Both the position numbers and the translations under genes were made by a program. Positions 1 through 6,731 of a DNA stretch of 29,612 bases are shown piece after piece. Every line of letters starts with the position of its first letter. The first letter of the stretch is position 1. Source of the stretch: CAZMRW01 sp964568805 (GTDB lineage Bacteria; Pseudomonadota; Gammaproteobacteria; Methylococcales; Methylomonadaceae); the NCBI GenBank assembly GCA_964568805.1, contig CAZMRW010000054.1, forward strand, positions 1 to 29,612, given 5' to 3'. The notes under the pieces are model-generated. The model worked only from the letters and a program-made list of their open reading frames with translations. It ran no database searches and was not told the DNA's origin.

Positions 1-1
1 C

Positions 2-154
2 TTTATTAACTTACACCGCTTGCCGGTCGATAATTTTGCAAGTGGCTCATATGTTTTCCAGTTGCAAGACGGCCAATGGCGCATCGTACACGACCAAAAC
101 ACAGCGCTTGATTTTGTTGCTTTCGCCCGTATGGCAGGAATTGAAATCAAGTGA
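2..154 (+). CDS. 3' end of a SnoaL-like / NTF2-fold protein (partial)
   Basis: An open frame runs from the window edge to a TGA at 152-154 and gives the last 50 residues of a protein. The segment GQWRIVHDQNTALDF resembles the final beta-strands of SnoaL/NTF2-fold proteins (often annotated nuclear transport factor 2 family), in which a W-R-I-V/I-H-D/E-H/Q pattern is common. The function cannot be read from this fragment; proteins of this fold include isomerases, hydrolases and binding proteins. The gene lies on the + strand and stops 4 bases before a GCCTA(A) sequence that looks like the first half of an attC site. It may therefore be an integron cassette gene, oriented like the HAD gene at 2089-2766. 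Its start is outside the window. Confidence 0.6.
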   Translation, partial: FINLHRLPVDNFASGSYVFQLQDGQWRIVHDQNTALDFVAFARMAGIEIK

Positions 155-158
155 AATC

Positions 159-164
159 GCCTAA
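159..164 (+). other. attC R'' half-site, cut off from the rest of attC by the intron
   Basis: GCCTAA matches the RYYYAAC core of an integron attC up to its last base. The matching GTTAGGC core lies at 2101-2107 on the other side of the group II intron. Removing the intron brings GCCTA(A) next to CCGTCATTCCACCG and restores an attC of about 64-65 bp with fully complementary outer cores. The exact intron junction is uncertain by one base, so the final A may belong to the intron. Confidence 0.6.
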
Positions 165-172
165 TCGGGTAA

Positions 173-226
173 GGGCGAGTTTCTCTCCCGCCCTCCCCAC
201 ACCACCTAGCATGCGGGTCCGCACTA
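173..226 (-). ncRNA. Group II intron 3' ribozyme region (domains V and VI)
   Basis: On the minus strand, right after the maturase's original stop codon, the sequence GTGCGGACCCGCATGC and GGTGGTGTGGGG has the character of domain V in this intron group. It is followed by a short hairpin at 173-193 (GGGC...GCCC with an inner GAG/CTC) in the position of domain VI, which carries the branch-point adenosine. After the hairpin come TTACCCGAT and the intron end. The assignment is by pattern and position; I could not fold the RNA or match it to a covariance model. Confidence 0.5.
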
Positions 227-1562
227 GGCGGTTGAAACAGGGTAATGAAAACGGACCCACTGGTCTTTGATCGACACCAAGCCCTGGGCTTTTAACCACT
301 CGTTGTTCATCGCCATTTGCGTGATCGGTGTCCGCGACATGGCGTAAGGCCCTTTCGAGCTAACGCCGGTTTTGATCGCTTCCTTTAAGCTGACGCCCAA
401 ACTGACCAGGTGGCTAATCTTGGTTCGCGGCCATCGCCACTATTTAAACGCCAAGGATGGTGTGAATGCAGATATTGCAGGAGCATATATCTACCCAGTA
501 GCAACAGCGCATGCGCCGTCGTAGCCATTCATCCAGCTCGGGGACTGGCCGGTAATATTCCGATAACGCAAAGTAATTCATCCAACCCACGATATAGCGG
601 CGCAGTTCGCGGTAGCGATAAGCCAAACTGACGCCCCACGAGCGCCCCGTGAGTTGTTTGATTCGATGTTTGAAACGGTGTAACGCCTTGTCGCACCAGA
701 CGATTTTGTTGCCTCGGAAGCAAAACCCGAGAAACTCCAGTTCGTTGCTGGTACAGATGCGGCTTTTGTTGCTGTTGACGTGCAGTTTCAACCGCTGTTC
801 CAGAAAGCGTGTGACGTTGGCCTGCACCCGCTGTGCCGCCCGCCGGCTGCGCACGCAGATGACGAAGTCGTCGGCGTAACGGGCAAATCGGTGGCCGCAT
901 TGATGCAGGTAGGCGTCCAGCTCGTGCAACACGATGTTGGCCAGCAACGGCGAAAGCGGACCGCCTTGGGGGACGCCCTTCGGAGTCGCATGCCACTGCC
1001 CGTTTTCGATGACGCCGGCGCGCAAATAACGGCCGATCAGTTGCAGCACTCGCTTGCCGCGGATGCGTTGGCTGAGCAGCCGCATCAACACGTCGTGATT
1101 GACGTTGTCGAAGAAGGCGGCCAAATCGATGTCCACGACCGTACGGTATTTCGCCCGGATATATTCGCGCACTTGCCGGATGGCTTGGTGGGCGTTACGT
1201 CCGGGGCGGAAGCCGTAGCTATTGTGGCTGAACTCACGCTCGAACTGCGGCGCGAGTTGTTGCGCGATGGCTTGCTGGATGACGCGGCCGGCGATCGTGG
1301 GGATGCCCAGCGGGCGTTTATCTCCGTTGGGTTTGGGTATCCACACCCGCCGAACCGCTTCCGGTTGGTAGTCACCGCTCATCAATTGGGTCTTGATGGT
1401 CGGCCAGTGTTGTTGCGCCCAGGCTGGAAAATCCGCCACGGAAATCGCGTCAACCCCAGCCGCGCCCTTGTTCGCCTTTACGCGCTTCCAGGCGCGTTGC
1501 AGGTTGTCGCGGGCGACGATGGTTTCCAGTAATGGTTGTTCCAAGGCGTGCACGGTTGTCAT
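224..1562 (-). pseudogene. ltrA: Group II intron reverse transcriptase/maturase (LtrA family), disrupted
   Basis: The first 357 residues (1562 down to 492) are a clear group II intron reverse transcriptase. They include GVPQGGPLSPLLANIVL, the catalytic RYADDFVI box, and the thumb/domain X region ending in RRRMRCCYWV. The frame then enters a 51-bp foreign segment (441-491), adds 15 unrelated residues and stops at 444-446. The natural continuation is intact beyond it: starting with WRWPRTKISHLVSLGVSLKE it runs in another frame from 439 to its own stop at 224-226, encoding the last 71 residues. An uninterrupted protein would have had about 430 residues. The catalytic YADD residues survive. The lost C-terminal part is conserved in related maturases and probably helps bind intron RNA or DNA. 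There is no HNH endonuclease domain, as expected for group IIC. ATG at 1560-1562 is the likely start. Confidence 0.9.
441..491. other. 51-bp foreign segment inserted in the maturase gene
   Basis: In the intact gene a Val-Gln-Trp stretch would be expected here. The sequence instead jumps from the Val codon (492-494) through 51 unrelated bases to one leftover base and the Trp codon (437-439), a net change of about +49 bp. There are no clear terminal inverted repeats or target duplications. Read on the + strand from 441, the segment is open for exactly 17 codons and includes NAKDGVNADIAGAY, so it could be a captured piece of another gene. Its origin is unknown. Confidence 0.65.
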
Positions 1563-2048
1563 ACGCCGGTAGTCACTTCCCGCTGGTCGCAGGCTACGTC
1601 AACACCGAGTCTGGCAAGGCGCTGCCCTGTCCTGTTTCTTTGGTCCTTCGCGCTGACGGCATTCCCGCCGCCAAAGCTACTATGACCGCTGCTGACTTCT
1701 GAAACGTCTCGCACCCTATTGCTACGGTGCGCGCTGCTCATCTCGAGCCGCCTGCGTTTCAGATCTCCCCAGATAAGAACATGAACTGTCACGACACAAC
1801 CGCCGGATTTACTGTACAGCGCGAATTCGGGGCCTTCGTTGTCATGTTCCAACTTGACCCTGCTGCTCAGCCTTATATCCGATTTCTGTTCGTCGGCTCG
1901 TCGTTTTGCACTCCGGCTTCCTTCAGACAATACCTCGCGGCATTGCCTTTGCCTTCGGCTAGTCGTTATAATCGTTAACATGATTAACGCTGAATTCTCC
2001 GACAGGGGACTTGCACCCCATAAGTTCATGCCCATGCTGGGCGTACAC

Positions 2049-2107
2049 CCGTCATTCCACCGAACCGCGCGAAAAACTGCGCAGGCTGGTGCATTTAAAC
2101 GTTAGGC
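2049..2107 (+). other. attC site, main part including R' core GTTAGGC
   Basis: The sequence after the intron contains CCACC (2057-2061) paired with GGTG (2088-2091), an inner GCGC/GCGC stem around a GAAAAACT loop, and the core GTTAGGC at 2101-2107. Together with GCCTA(A) at 159-164 this gives the imperfect hairpin and paired R''/R' cores of an integron attC. It lies immediately upstream of the HAD gene, where a cassette boundary should be. No integrase gene or clear second attC is in the window, so whether an integron platform lies further to the left is unknown. Confidence 0.65.
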
Positions 2108-2766
2108 ATATCACTATAACCAGTTTCTGTGTAATCTTTGATTTGGACGGTACGCTCGTTGACAGCGAGGGACTTTGCAATCAAGCGTTTCTCGATCTGC
2201 TTCCACAGTTGAATGATACTGTGTGGGCAATGGTCCAGCGGTATCGAGGCAAAAAGCTAGCCTCAATTCTTGTTGATATTGAGAACCGGCTTTGCCAGAC
2301 TCTGCCAAACACATTTGAAGAGCATTATCGCCAGCGTGTTGCGGAGCTCTTCTCTCGTGAGCTAAAACCTATGCCCGGCGTTCTTGAAATGCTCGAAGCC
2401 ACGAACTTCCCCAAGTGCATTGCCTCAAGCGGACCGCCTTTGAAAATTCGTCAGGCATTGCAAGTTAGCGGCCTCGCGCCTTACTTTGGAGATAGCATCT
2501 TCAGTTCGTATGAGGTTGGCTCTTGGAAGCCGGAGCCAGGCCTATTCCAGTACGCAGCGAGTGCAATGGGCTTTATGCCCAGCCAATGCGTGGTTGTAGA
2601 AGATAGTGATGCGGGGATTAAAGCAGCCGAGGCTGCGGGAATGAAAGCATTCAAGTATGTGCCAAATGGTAAAACCGCGTCATGCCACGGCGAAGTACTA
2701 TTTGATAATATGTCGCAGCTTCCCCAGTTACTTGCTCACTTTGCTCACAATGTCCAACAGAATTGA
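2089..2766 (+). CDS. HAD-family sugar-phosphate phosphatase (YieH-like), probable gene cassette
   Basis: This is a haloacid dehalogenase subfamily IA hydrolase of about 225 residues. Motif I is IFDLDGTLVDSE (nucleophile D18, acid/base D20 counted from GTG 2089). Motif II is near IASSGPP, motif III is the Lys of GSWKPEPG, and motif IV is VVVEDSDAGIKAAEAAG. The cap spans about residues 30-95. The pattern resembles E. coli YieH, a 6-phosphogluconate phosphatase, but the substrate cannot be fixed from sequence. The start is unusual. The frame is open far upstream into the intron, but between attC and motif I there is no ATG, GTG or TTG in frame. The nearest candidate is GTG at 2089 inside attC; a rare codon such as ATA 2116 or ATC 2110 is an alternative. 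No good ribosome binding site is visible. The gene follows an attC directly, so it is probably a cassette gene. Confidence 0.8.
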   Translation: MHLNVRHITITSFCVIFDLDGTLVDSEGLCNQAFLDLLPQLNDTVWAMVQRYRGKKLASILVDIENRLCQTLPNTFEEHYRQRVAELFSRELKPMPGVLEMLEATNFPKCIASSGPPLKIRQALQVSGLAPYFGDSIFSSYEVGSWKPEPGLFQYAASAMGFMPSQCVVVEDSDAGIKAAEAAGMKAFKYVPNGKTASCHGEVLFDNMSQLPQLLAHFAHNVQQN

Positions 2767-2832
2767 GCCATTTTTCCAGAGAATCAGTTATTTCCTTTTA
2801 GCCAAGCTAAGCCACAGTCCCAGTTGAGTTTC

Positions 2833-2877
2833 ATGAGTTCTAAATCTGAAATCTATCGTCTGCTTGAGCCAGAATGA
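2833..2877 (+). CDS. Possible 14-residue leader peptide upstream of the ankyrin gene
   Basis: The frame from ATG 2833 encodes MSSKSEIYRLLEPE and ends with TGA at 2875-2877. It overlaps the ATG of the ankyrin gene (2874) in an ATGA arrangement typical of translational coupling. A GAG lies about 7 bases before its ATG, while the ankyrin ATG has no clear ribosome binding site. It could be a coupling leader, the decayed N-terminus of a longer ankyrin protein, or chance. Confidence 0.3.
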   Translation: MSSKSEIYRLLEPE

Positions 2878-3266
2878 AGCGACTGTGGTGGAATGCGGCA
2901 ATTCAAGGTAATGCCAGCAAACTCAAAACCATGCTTGAGAGAGAAGAAGAGGATGTCAATTCTCGGGACCGGTACGGTCAAACCGCGCTCATGATCGTTT
3001 CCCGCAGCGGTCATTTCGACGCGGCACGCGTTTTGATCAATGCGCATGCGGATCTGGACTGCACCGCAAAGTACGGACTTTCCGCGTTGATGCTTGCCAT
3101 CATCAATGGACACGAGGAAATCGCGCGCCTCTTGATAGAAGCCGGTGCCGACATCGCCATTACCGGCACGGGAGCCCCCGGTTTTGCCGGCAGAAATGCG
3201 CTCGACCTTGCGAAAGACAGAGGAGCAGCCGTAATTGCCAACCTCTTGAATCCCGATCGCGGATAA
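2874..3266 (+). CDS. Small ankyrin-repeat protein
   Basis: The 130-residue protein consists almost entirely of ankyrin repeats. An opening cap repeat (WWNAAIQGNASKLKTMLE) is followed by repeats beginning DRYGQTALMIVSRSGH, AKYGLSALMLAIINGH and a looser last one, GFAGRNALDLAKDRG. The G-x-T/S-A-L-M pattern and the trailing helix residues are well kept. Ankyrin repeats bind other proteins, and nothing here identifies a partner. There is no signal peptide or membrane segment, so it is probably cytoplasmic. It lies 107 bp after the HAD gene in the same direction, and its start overlaps a possible leader peptide. The function is unknown; only the fold is assigned with confidence. Confidence 0.8.
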   Translation: MKRLWWNAAIQGNASKLKTMLEREEEDVNSRDRYGQTALMIVSRSGHFDAARVLINAHADLDCTAKYGLSALMLAIINGHEEIARLLIEAGADIAITGTGAPGFAGRNALDLAKDRGAAVIANLLNPDRG

Positions 3267-3322
3267 TGCTATTAATCGATAGCGAAATCATTAAAAAAAC
3301 AGAGAAATTGGTTTATTTGATC

Positions 3323-3342
3323 GTTATCAAATTTTTGATAAC
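3323..3342. promoter_or_regulatory. Inverted repeat upstream of the CDF transporter gene, candidate operator
   Basis: GTTATCAA-ATTT-TTGATAAC is a perfect 8-bp inverted repeat with a 4-bp centre, located 61 bp before the transporter's ATG. Its right arm contains TTGATA, which could act as a -35 element, although no convincing -10 follows at 17 bp. Metal exporters of this kind are often controlled by metal-sensing repressors bound near the promoter, so an operator is plausible. No regulator is encoded beside it. Confidence 0.4.
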
Positions 3343-3403
3343 CGTATGCGGTGCATAACCTAGCTGCTAAACTTAATGGCATTGATCAACTTAGGGACCG
3401 ATT

Positions 3404-4306
3404 ATGACAGACACTCATTCTACCAAAGCCATCCTCTATGCCTTTATCGCCAATCTTGGCATTGCCGCCGCGAAGTCTGGAGCAGCTGTTTGGACCGGCT
3501 CGGGCTCTTTACTTGCCGAAGCGATCCACTCCTTTGCCGATTGCGGCAATCAGGTGCTGCTGCTGATCGGCATAAAACGCTCGGAAAAAGAAGCGACGCG
3601 CAAGCATCCGATGGGCTTCGGACGCGAATCCTATATCTGGTCGATGATGGTGGCGATCATCCTGTTCTCGGTCGGCGGACTGTTTTCCATCTATGAAGGC
3701 TGGTTGCGCTATACCGAGCCGCACGAGGTTGAAAACGGGGGGATTGCCCTGTTCATCCTGCTGATCGCGATCGGTCTGGAATATTTTTCCCTGAAAGGCG
3801 CCCTGGCGGCGATGGCGATTGAAAAAGGCGAACGTTCATTGTGGCAATGGTTTCAGGAAACGCACTCGTCCGAATTGATGGTGGTGACCGGGGAAGATAT
3901 CGCAGCGCTCGCCGGCCTGGTCATCGCCCTGGTGATGCTGTCTCTGACGATGCTGACCGGCAATACCGCCTATGACGCCGCCGGCTCGATGCTCATAGGG
4001 GTGTTGCTGGTTGTGGTTGCCGCCGTCGTCGGCAAGGAAGTTCATTCGCTGCTGATCGGCGAAGCGGTCGAAGATATTCAAGATAACGTCGAGCAGTATC
4101 TGCAAAATCAACCCTGTGTGCTGCGGGTGCTGAACTTGTGGGCGATCAATCATGGCAATGCGGTCATGCTGACCATCAAAGCCGAACTCAAACACGATAT
4201 GACCGTCATCGATGCAGTCAATCATATCAATAATATGGAAAAGGAAATCAAGCAGTCCCATCCCCGTGTTCGATGGATATTTTTTGAGATCGATAATGCG
4301 GATTAG
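3404..4306 (+). CDS. Cation diffusion facilitator (CDF) family metal exporter
   Basis: This 300-residue inner-membrane protein has about six hydrophobic helices (roughly residues 10-30, 33-52, 77-98, 110-130, 163-185, 190-212) and a short cytoplasmic C-terminal domain ending in VRWIFFEIDNAD. CDF proteins export divalent metals such as zinc, iron, cobalt or manganese in exchange for protons. Helix 2 carries H42 and D46 with N49 (HSFADCGNQ). Helix 5 has E164-D165 (GEDIAALAG) in place of the usual pair in zinc exporters such as YiiP. This variant is seen in the SLC30A9-like branch of the family, so the metal should not be assumed to be zinc. An AGGGA ribosome binding site precedes the ATG. The gene is transcribed alone, with a candidate operator palindrome upstream. 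Confidence 0.88.
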   Translation: MTDTHSTKAILYAFIANLGIAAAKSGAAVWTGSGSLLAEAIHSFADCGNQVLLLIGIKRSEKEATRKHPMGFGRESYIWSMMVAIILFSVGGLFSIYEGWLRYTEPHEVENGGIALFILLIAIGLEYFSLKGALAAMAIEKGERSLWQWFQETHSSELMVVTGEDIAALAGLVIALVMLSLTMLTGNTAYDAAGSMLIGVLLVVVAAVVGKEVHSLLIGEAVEDIQDNVEQYLQNQPCVLRVLNLWAINHGNAVMLTIKAELKHDMTVIDAVNHINNMEKEIKQSHPRVRWIFFEIDNAD

Positions 4307-4557
4307 ATGGTTACCGCAGGGATTTGGAAATTCGTTGGTGATAATCGACGGCTTTTCCAGATTTCATAGATGGTAAAGGACGTTTCATTAACAATCCGTT
4401 CGGACTGAGGATGTCGAATGCCCGATTTGTCAAAATTTCGGGAGCTCCAAACTATCTGGAAAGCGATTAAATAAAATGATTGAGAAGCCTGCCTGAAAAC
4501 GTTTTGAATCAGTCGGCCTTAATTAAAGCGGGCTGTTTTTGGGATTTGGAATACGAA

Positions 4558-4581
4558 CTGCGGCACAGAGGCGCGCCGCAG
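4558..4581 (-). terminator. Hairpin downstream of the cold-shock gene, possible terminator
   Basis: CTGCGGC (4558-4564) and GCCGCAG (4575-4581) form a 7-bp GC-rich stem with a 10-nt loop, 15 bases past the end of the minus-strand csp gene. No T run follows on that strand, so this is a weak intrinsic terminator or an mRNA 3'-end stabiliser. The rest of 4307-4557, between the transporter and this hairpin, holds no gene I can support. Confidence 0.4.
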
Positions 4582-4595
4582 CCTGTAACGGCAAC

Positions 4596-4811
4596 TTAGT
4601 TGACGACGCTTACGTTTTCAGCCTGGGGGCCTTTAGGGCCTTGCGCTACTGAAAATTGTACGTTTTGGCCTTCATCAAGGGATTTGTAGCCGCCTTGATT
4701 CATGATGCTTCTGAAGTGAACGAAAACATCGGGGCCTGATTTCTGTTCGATAAAGCCGAAGCCTTTTTCAGAATTAAACCATTTGACGGTGCCGGTAGTT
4801 ATTGTAGACAT
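4596..4811 (-). CDS. Cold-shock protein, CspA family
   Basis: The 71-residue single cold-shock domain protein carries RNP1 as KGFGFI (residues 16-21) and RNP2 as VFVHF (29-33), with the usual TGTVKWFN opening. Such proteins bind single-stranded RNA and DNA and act as RNA chaperones that melt structures at low temperature. A TAGGAC ribosome binding site lies just before the ATG. Upstream on the same strand is a good sigma-70 promoter placed to give a leader of about 145 nt, similar to the long 5' leaders through which cspA-type mRNAs are controlled by temperature. Which csp paralogue this is cannot be decided. The identification is secure. Confidence 0.95.
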   Translation of the reverse strand: MSTITTGTVKWFNSEKGFGFIEQKSGPDVFVHFRSIMNQGGYKSLDEGQNVQFSVAQGPKGPQAENVSVVN

Positions 4812-4962
4812 GATAAGTCCTATAAATATTGAGTAGTAAGCCTTTAAAAGGCTGGTAGAGCTGGTAAATTTGGAAATTACTTAATGAAAAACAGGACGAG
4901 AAACTACAGGAGAGACATCGAAATGGTAAACAGAGGGTAAATCTTATTTTCAAGCTGAGGCA

Positions 4963-4991
4963 AGTATGAACTTGAATGTCAGTGATGTCAA
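4963..4991 (-). promoter_or_regulatory. Sigma-70-type promoter of the cold-shock gene
   Basis: On the minus strand a perfect -35 TTGACA (4986-4991) is followed by a 17-bp spacer and a -10 CATACT (4963-4968). Transcription would begin near 4956, giving a leader of about 145 nt before the csp start codon. The fit of hexamers, spacing and leader length makes this the most convincing promoter in the window. Confidence 0.6.
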
Positions 4992-5041
4992 GGTATATGT
5001 TGGGATCGCTTAAATTATCCGGGTTTATAAAACAACAACTG

Positions 5042-5078
5042 TCCTGTTTTTTACTGCCCAAGTGACGCGAAAACAGGA
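5042..5078 (-). terminator. Inverted repeat after the antiporter gene, possible terminator
   Basis: TCCTGTTTT (5042-5050) and AAAACAGGA (5070-5078) form a 9-bp stem around a 19-nt loop. On the minus strand the stem lies about 165 nt after the antiporter stop codon and is followed shortly by TTGTTTT. The loop is long and the T run imperfect, so this is a weak terminator call. It also lies about 50 bp upstream of the csp promoter. Confidence 0.3.
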
Positions 5079-5243
5079 TCAGGATTGCGCCGTCCATCCG
5101 CCAGGGCAAGTCATCAAAACGACGACAGCCTTACGATGATTCCCCAACTATCCGGAAATCAAACAAAGTTTCCAGGTAGAAAGGAGTTCATTATTCCCAA
5201 AAAAACCATCTCCCGGATACCTGGCTTTACTTTTGTCGAAGTA

Positions 5244-6419
5244 TTACCAAGGCAGAATGAATTTTCCGCGTAACTTTACTGCGAGGATAGGAAATAACAA
5301 GACCGAAATCATGCCCGCACTGACCAGGATAGCCGCCCTGTCCGGTGGCATCAATCCGGCGGAAACACCGATTTCGCTGATGATGATAATCAGAGGAAGA
5401 CCCGTGGCGGAATAAAATGCGAAAGGCAGCTTCTCTTCCGGTGTTAATTCCTTCTTGTACAATAGCACGGGCACACCCCGAACCAGAACCAGCAAACCCA
5501 ACAAAAGCGCCACTTGTACAGGAGCCAGCGGGGCGGACCACAAAGCGCTTACTTCAAATTTCATACCTGAAACGATAAAGAAAAAAGGTACCAGGAAGCC
5601 ATAACCGATCGCGTCAAGCTTATGCCTGAGCAGTTCCCCTCCCTCTCCTTTTACAGTAAGCCCAACCACGATACCTGCAGCAAATGCGCCCATCACTATA
5701 TTCAGGCCGAATTTGGCAGCAAGCGCGACGAATAGAATCTGAAGCAGGATACAAACTCTTACAGGAAGCTGGCCACTGCTTTGCATAGTACGCGTCATTA
5801 TCTCAATCAGTCGTGATGACCGAGCGTTCAGGGCAACATAAGCCGCCGCCAAGGCGATGATGCTAAAAGTCAAGATGAACAAAGTATGTAAAACCGTGTC
5901 ATGCGTGGGGATCAACAAAAGCGAAATGATCATCAATGGCCCGAATTCGCCGGCGGCAGCGGCTGCAACCATATAGGTCCCGAAATCGGTATTCAGTTCT
6001 CCCCTGTCACGCAGAATGGGCGCCAGTACGCCCAAAGCGGTAGTGGATAAGGCGACGGCCGCCAATAAAGGCGGTGTCTGGATAAGGCCGATGGCATTGA
6101 AGAAGAACATGCAAATCATCGCTATGAAGAGCGAAAGAAACCAGCCGCCTACCGCCAAGGACAAGGGTCTGCCTCGAATATTGTCGAAATCGATCTCAAG
6201 CCCGACCATGAATAACAGAAAAGTTAAACCGAGGACACCCATCGTTCCGGTCATGCCATCCGGACTGGCCAGGTTGAATACATGCGGGCCTATCAATATC
6301 CCCAACATGACTTCAAGAACCACGACAGGCATACGGACATTACGGGGCAACTCGGCAAGAAGAGGAGCGAGCATCGCAACAAATGCGATCAGTAAAAGTT
6401 CAGAAGGATAGGCTTCCAT
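5244..6419 (-). CDS. Cation:proton antiporter, CPA2 / Kef type, membrane domain only
   Basis: This 391-residue protein is hydrophobic throughout, with about 11-13 membrane helices. Features of the Na+/H+ exchanger fold of the CPA2 group are the opening ELLLIAFVAMLAPLLAEL, VLEVMLGILIGPHVF, and LLFMVGLEIDF, where F-x-x-G-L-E is the conserved helix-turn. Later segments are ALSTTALGVLAPILRDRG and FFFIVSGMKFE. Such proteins exchange Na+ or K+ for protons and help control pH and ion content. It lacks the C-terminal RCK/TrkA-N domain of KefB/KefC, so regulation by nucleotides or glutathione is not expected here. A GGAG ribosome binding site precedes the ATG. The gene is divergent from the DapB-like gene. 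The exact ion is not predictable. Confidence 0.88.
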   Translation of the reverse strand: MEAYPSELLLIAFVAMLAPLLAELPRNVRMPVVVLEVMLGILIGPHVFNLASPDGMTGTMGVLGLTFLLFMVGLEIDFDNIRGRPLSLAVGGWFLSLFIAMICMFFFNAIGLIQTPPLLAAVALSTTALGVLAPILRDRGELNTDFGTYMVAAAAAGEFGPLMIISLLLIPTHDTVLHTLFILTFSIIALAAAYVALNARSSRLIEIMTRTMQSSGQLPVRVCILLQILFVALAAKFGLNIVMGAFAAGIVVGLTVKGEGGELLRHKLDAIGYGFLVPFFFIVSGMKFEVSALWSAPLAPVQVALLLGLLVLVRGVPVLLYKKELTPEEKLPFAFYSATGLPLIIIISEIGVSAGLMPPDRAAILVSAGMISVLLFPILAVKLRGKFILPW

Positions 6420-6728
6420 AGATTGACTCCATTGCTGGTTGAATCATATTTCGGGAAACCGAGTTTAAATGAGAAATCAACCACAGACCACTATTTTTCG
6501 TTATTTTTCCGGATACCATCACTGCCACGCCCGACTTGCGCTATCAATCTCATTTAAGGGCCAGGCATCGGGTTAAAGTCTGGCCTGATACTGACTATCG
6601 TGTTACCATCCCTAGCCTAATCAACAACTTTTACAAAATACCCACAGCAATAATTGTTCATTATCAAATATTTATATCTTGATTAAGCATCCCTTTGCCG
6701 GGGTAATATGTATCAAAGGAGATTTTTC
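6420..6728. other. Intergenic region between divergent antiporter and DapB-like genes
   Basis: This stretch of about 310 bp is AT-rich towards the right and must hold both promoters. GGCCAG (6559-6564) and CTGGCC (6580-6585) form a short inverted repeat. TTGTTC (6654-6659) and TATCTT (6675-6680) are possible promoter hexamers for the + strand gene but with only a 15-bp spacer. I see no gene or RNA here. Confidence 0.4.
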
Positions 6729-6731
6729 TTG
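6715..6731 (+). promoter_or_regulatory. Ribosome binding site that selects a TTG start
   Basis: AAAGGAG at 6715-6721 is followed by 7 bases and TTG at 6729-6731. An upstream in-frame ATG (6708) has no ribosome binding site, and the AAAGGAG lies inside the stretch it would translate. TTG at 6729 is therefore the better start for the DapB-like gene. Confidence 0.75.

Larger units (their letters stand above)
164..2048 (-). mobile_element. Group II intron (group IIC-attC-like) with damaged maturase gene
   Basis: On the minus strand the element begins with GTGTACGCCCAGCATGGGC near 2048, which fits the GTGYG-like 5' end of bacterial group II introns. It continues through about 490 nt of structured, poorly coding leader (1563-2048), a reverse transcriptase/maturase gene (224-1562), and a 3' part with a domain V/VI-like sequence ending in CCCGAT at 164. 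The total of about 1885 bp is normal for a compact bacterial group II intron. It sits inside an attC site in the orientation opposite to the flanking + strand genes. That is the known preference of group IIC-attC introns, whose proteins lack an endonuclease domain. The interrupted maturase suggests it is immobile unless helped in trans. Confidence 0.8.
4812..5243. other. Intergenic region: csp leader and promoter plus antiporter 3' region
   Basis: Bases 4812 to about 4956 would be the csp 5' leader on the minus strand. It includes the small palindrome GCCTTTAAAAGGC at 4840-4852, and the promoter is at 4963-4991. Bases 5001-5243 contain inverted repeats (5042-5078, and CCAGGTA 5172-5178 with TACCTGG 5219-5225) that may end the antiporter transcript. 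I see no convincing gene here; open frames in this stretch lack family features. Confidence 0.5.

Noticed and set aside
780..1532. Long open frame of 250 codons on the + strand, antisense to the maturase
   Set aside because: It mirrors the codon pattern of the maturase and shows no recognisable protein family.
444..1562. Reverse transcriptase as part of a diversity-generating retroelement or retron
   Set aside because: The motifs, the domain X-like C-terminal remnant, the intron-like 5' and 3' ends and the attC insertion all fit a group II intron maturase. No template/variable repeat pair or retron RNA structure was seen.
4774..5109. 111-codon frame on the minus strand upstream of the csp gene
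   Set aside because: It overlaps the csp promoter and leader, has a Cys/Phe/Leu-rich random composition and runs into the csp start in another frame.
6708..6728. ATG start at 6708 for the DapB-like gene
   Set aside because: It has no ribosome binding site, and the strong AAAGGAG at 6715-6721 lies downstream of it.
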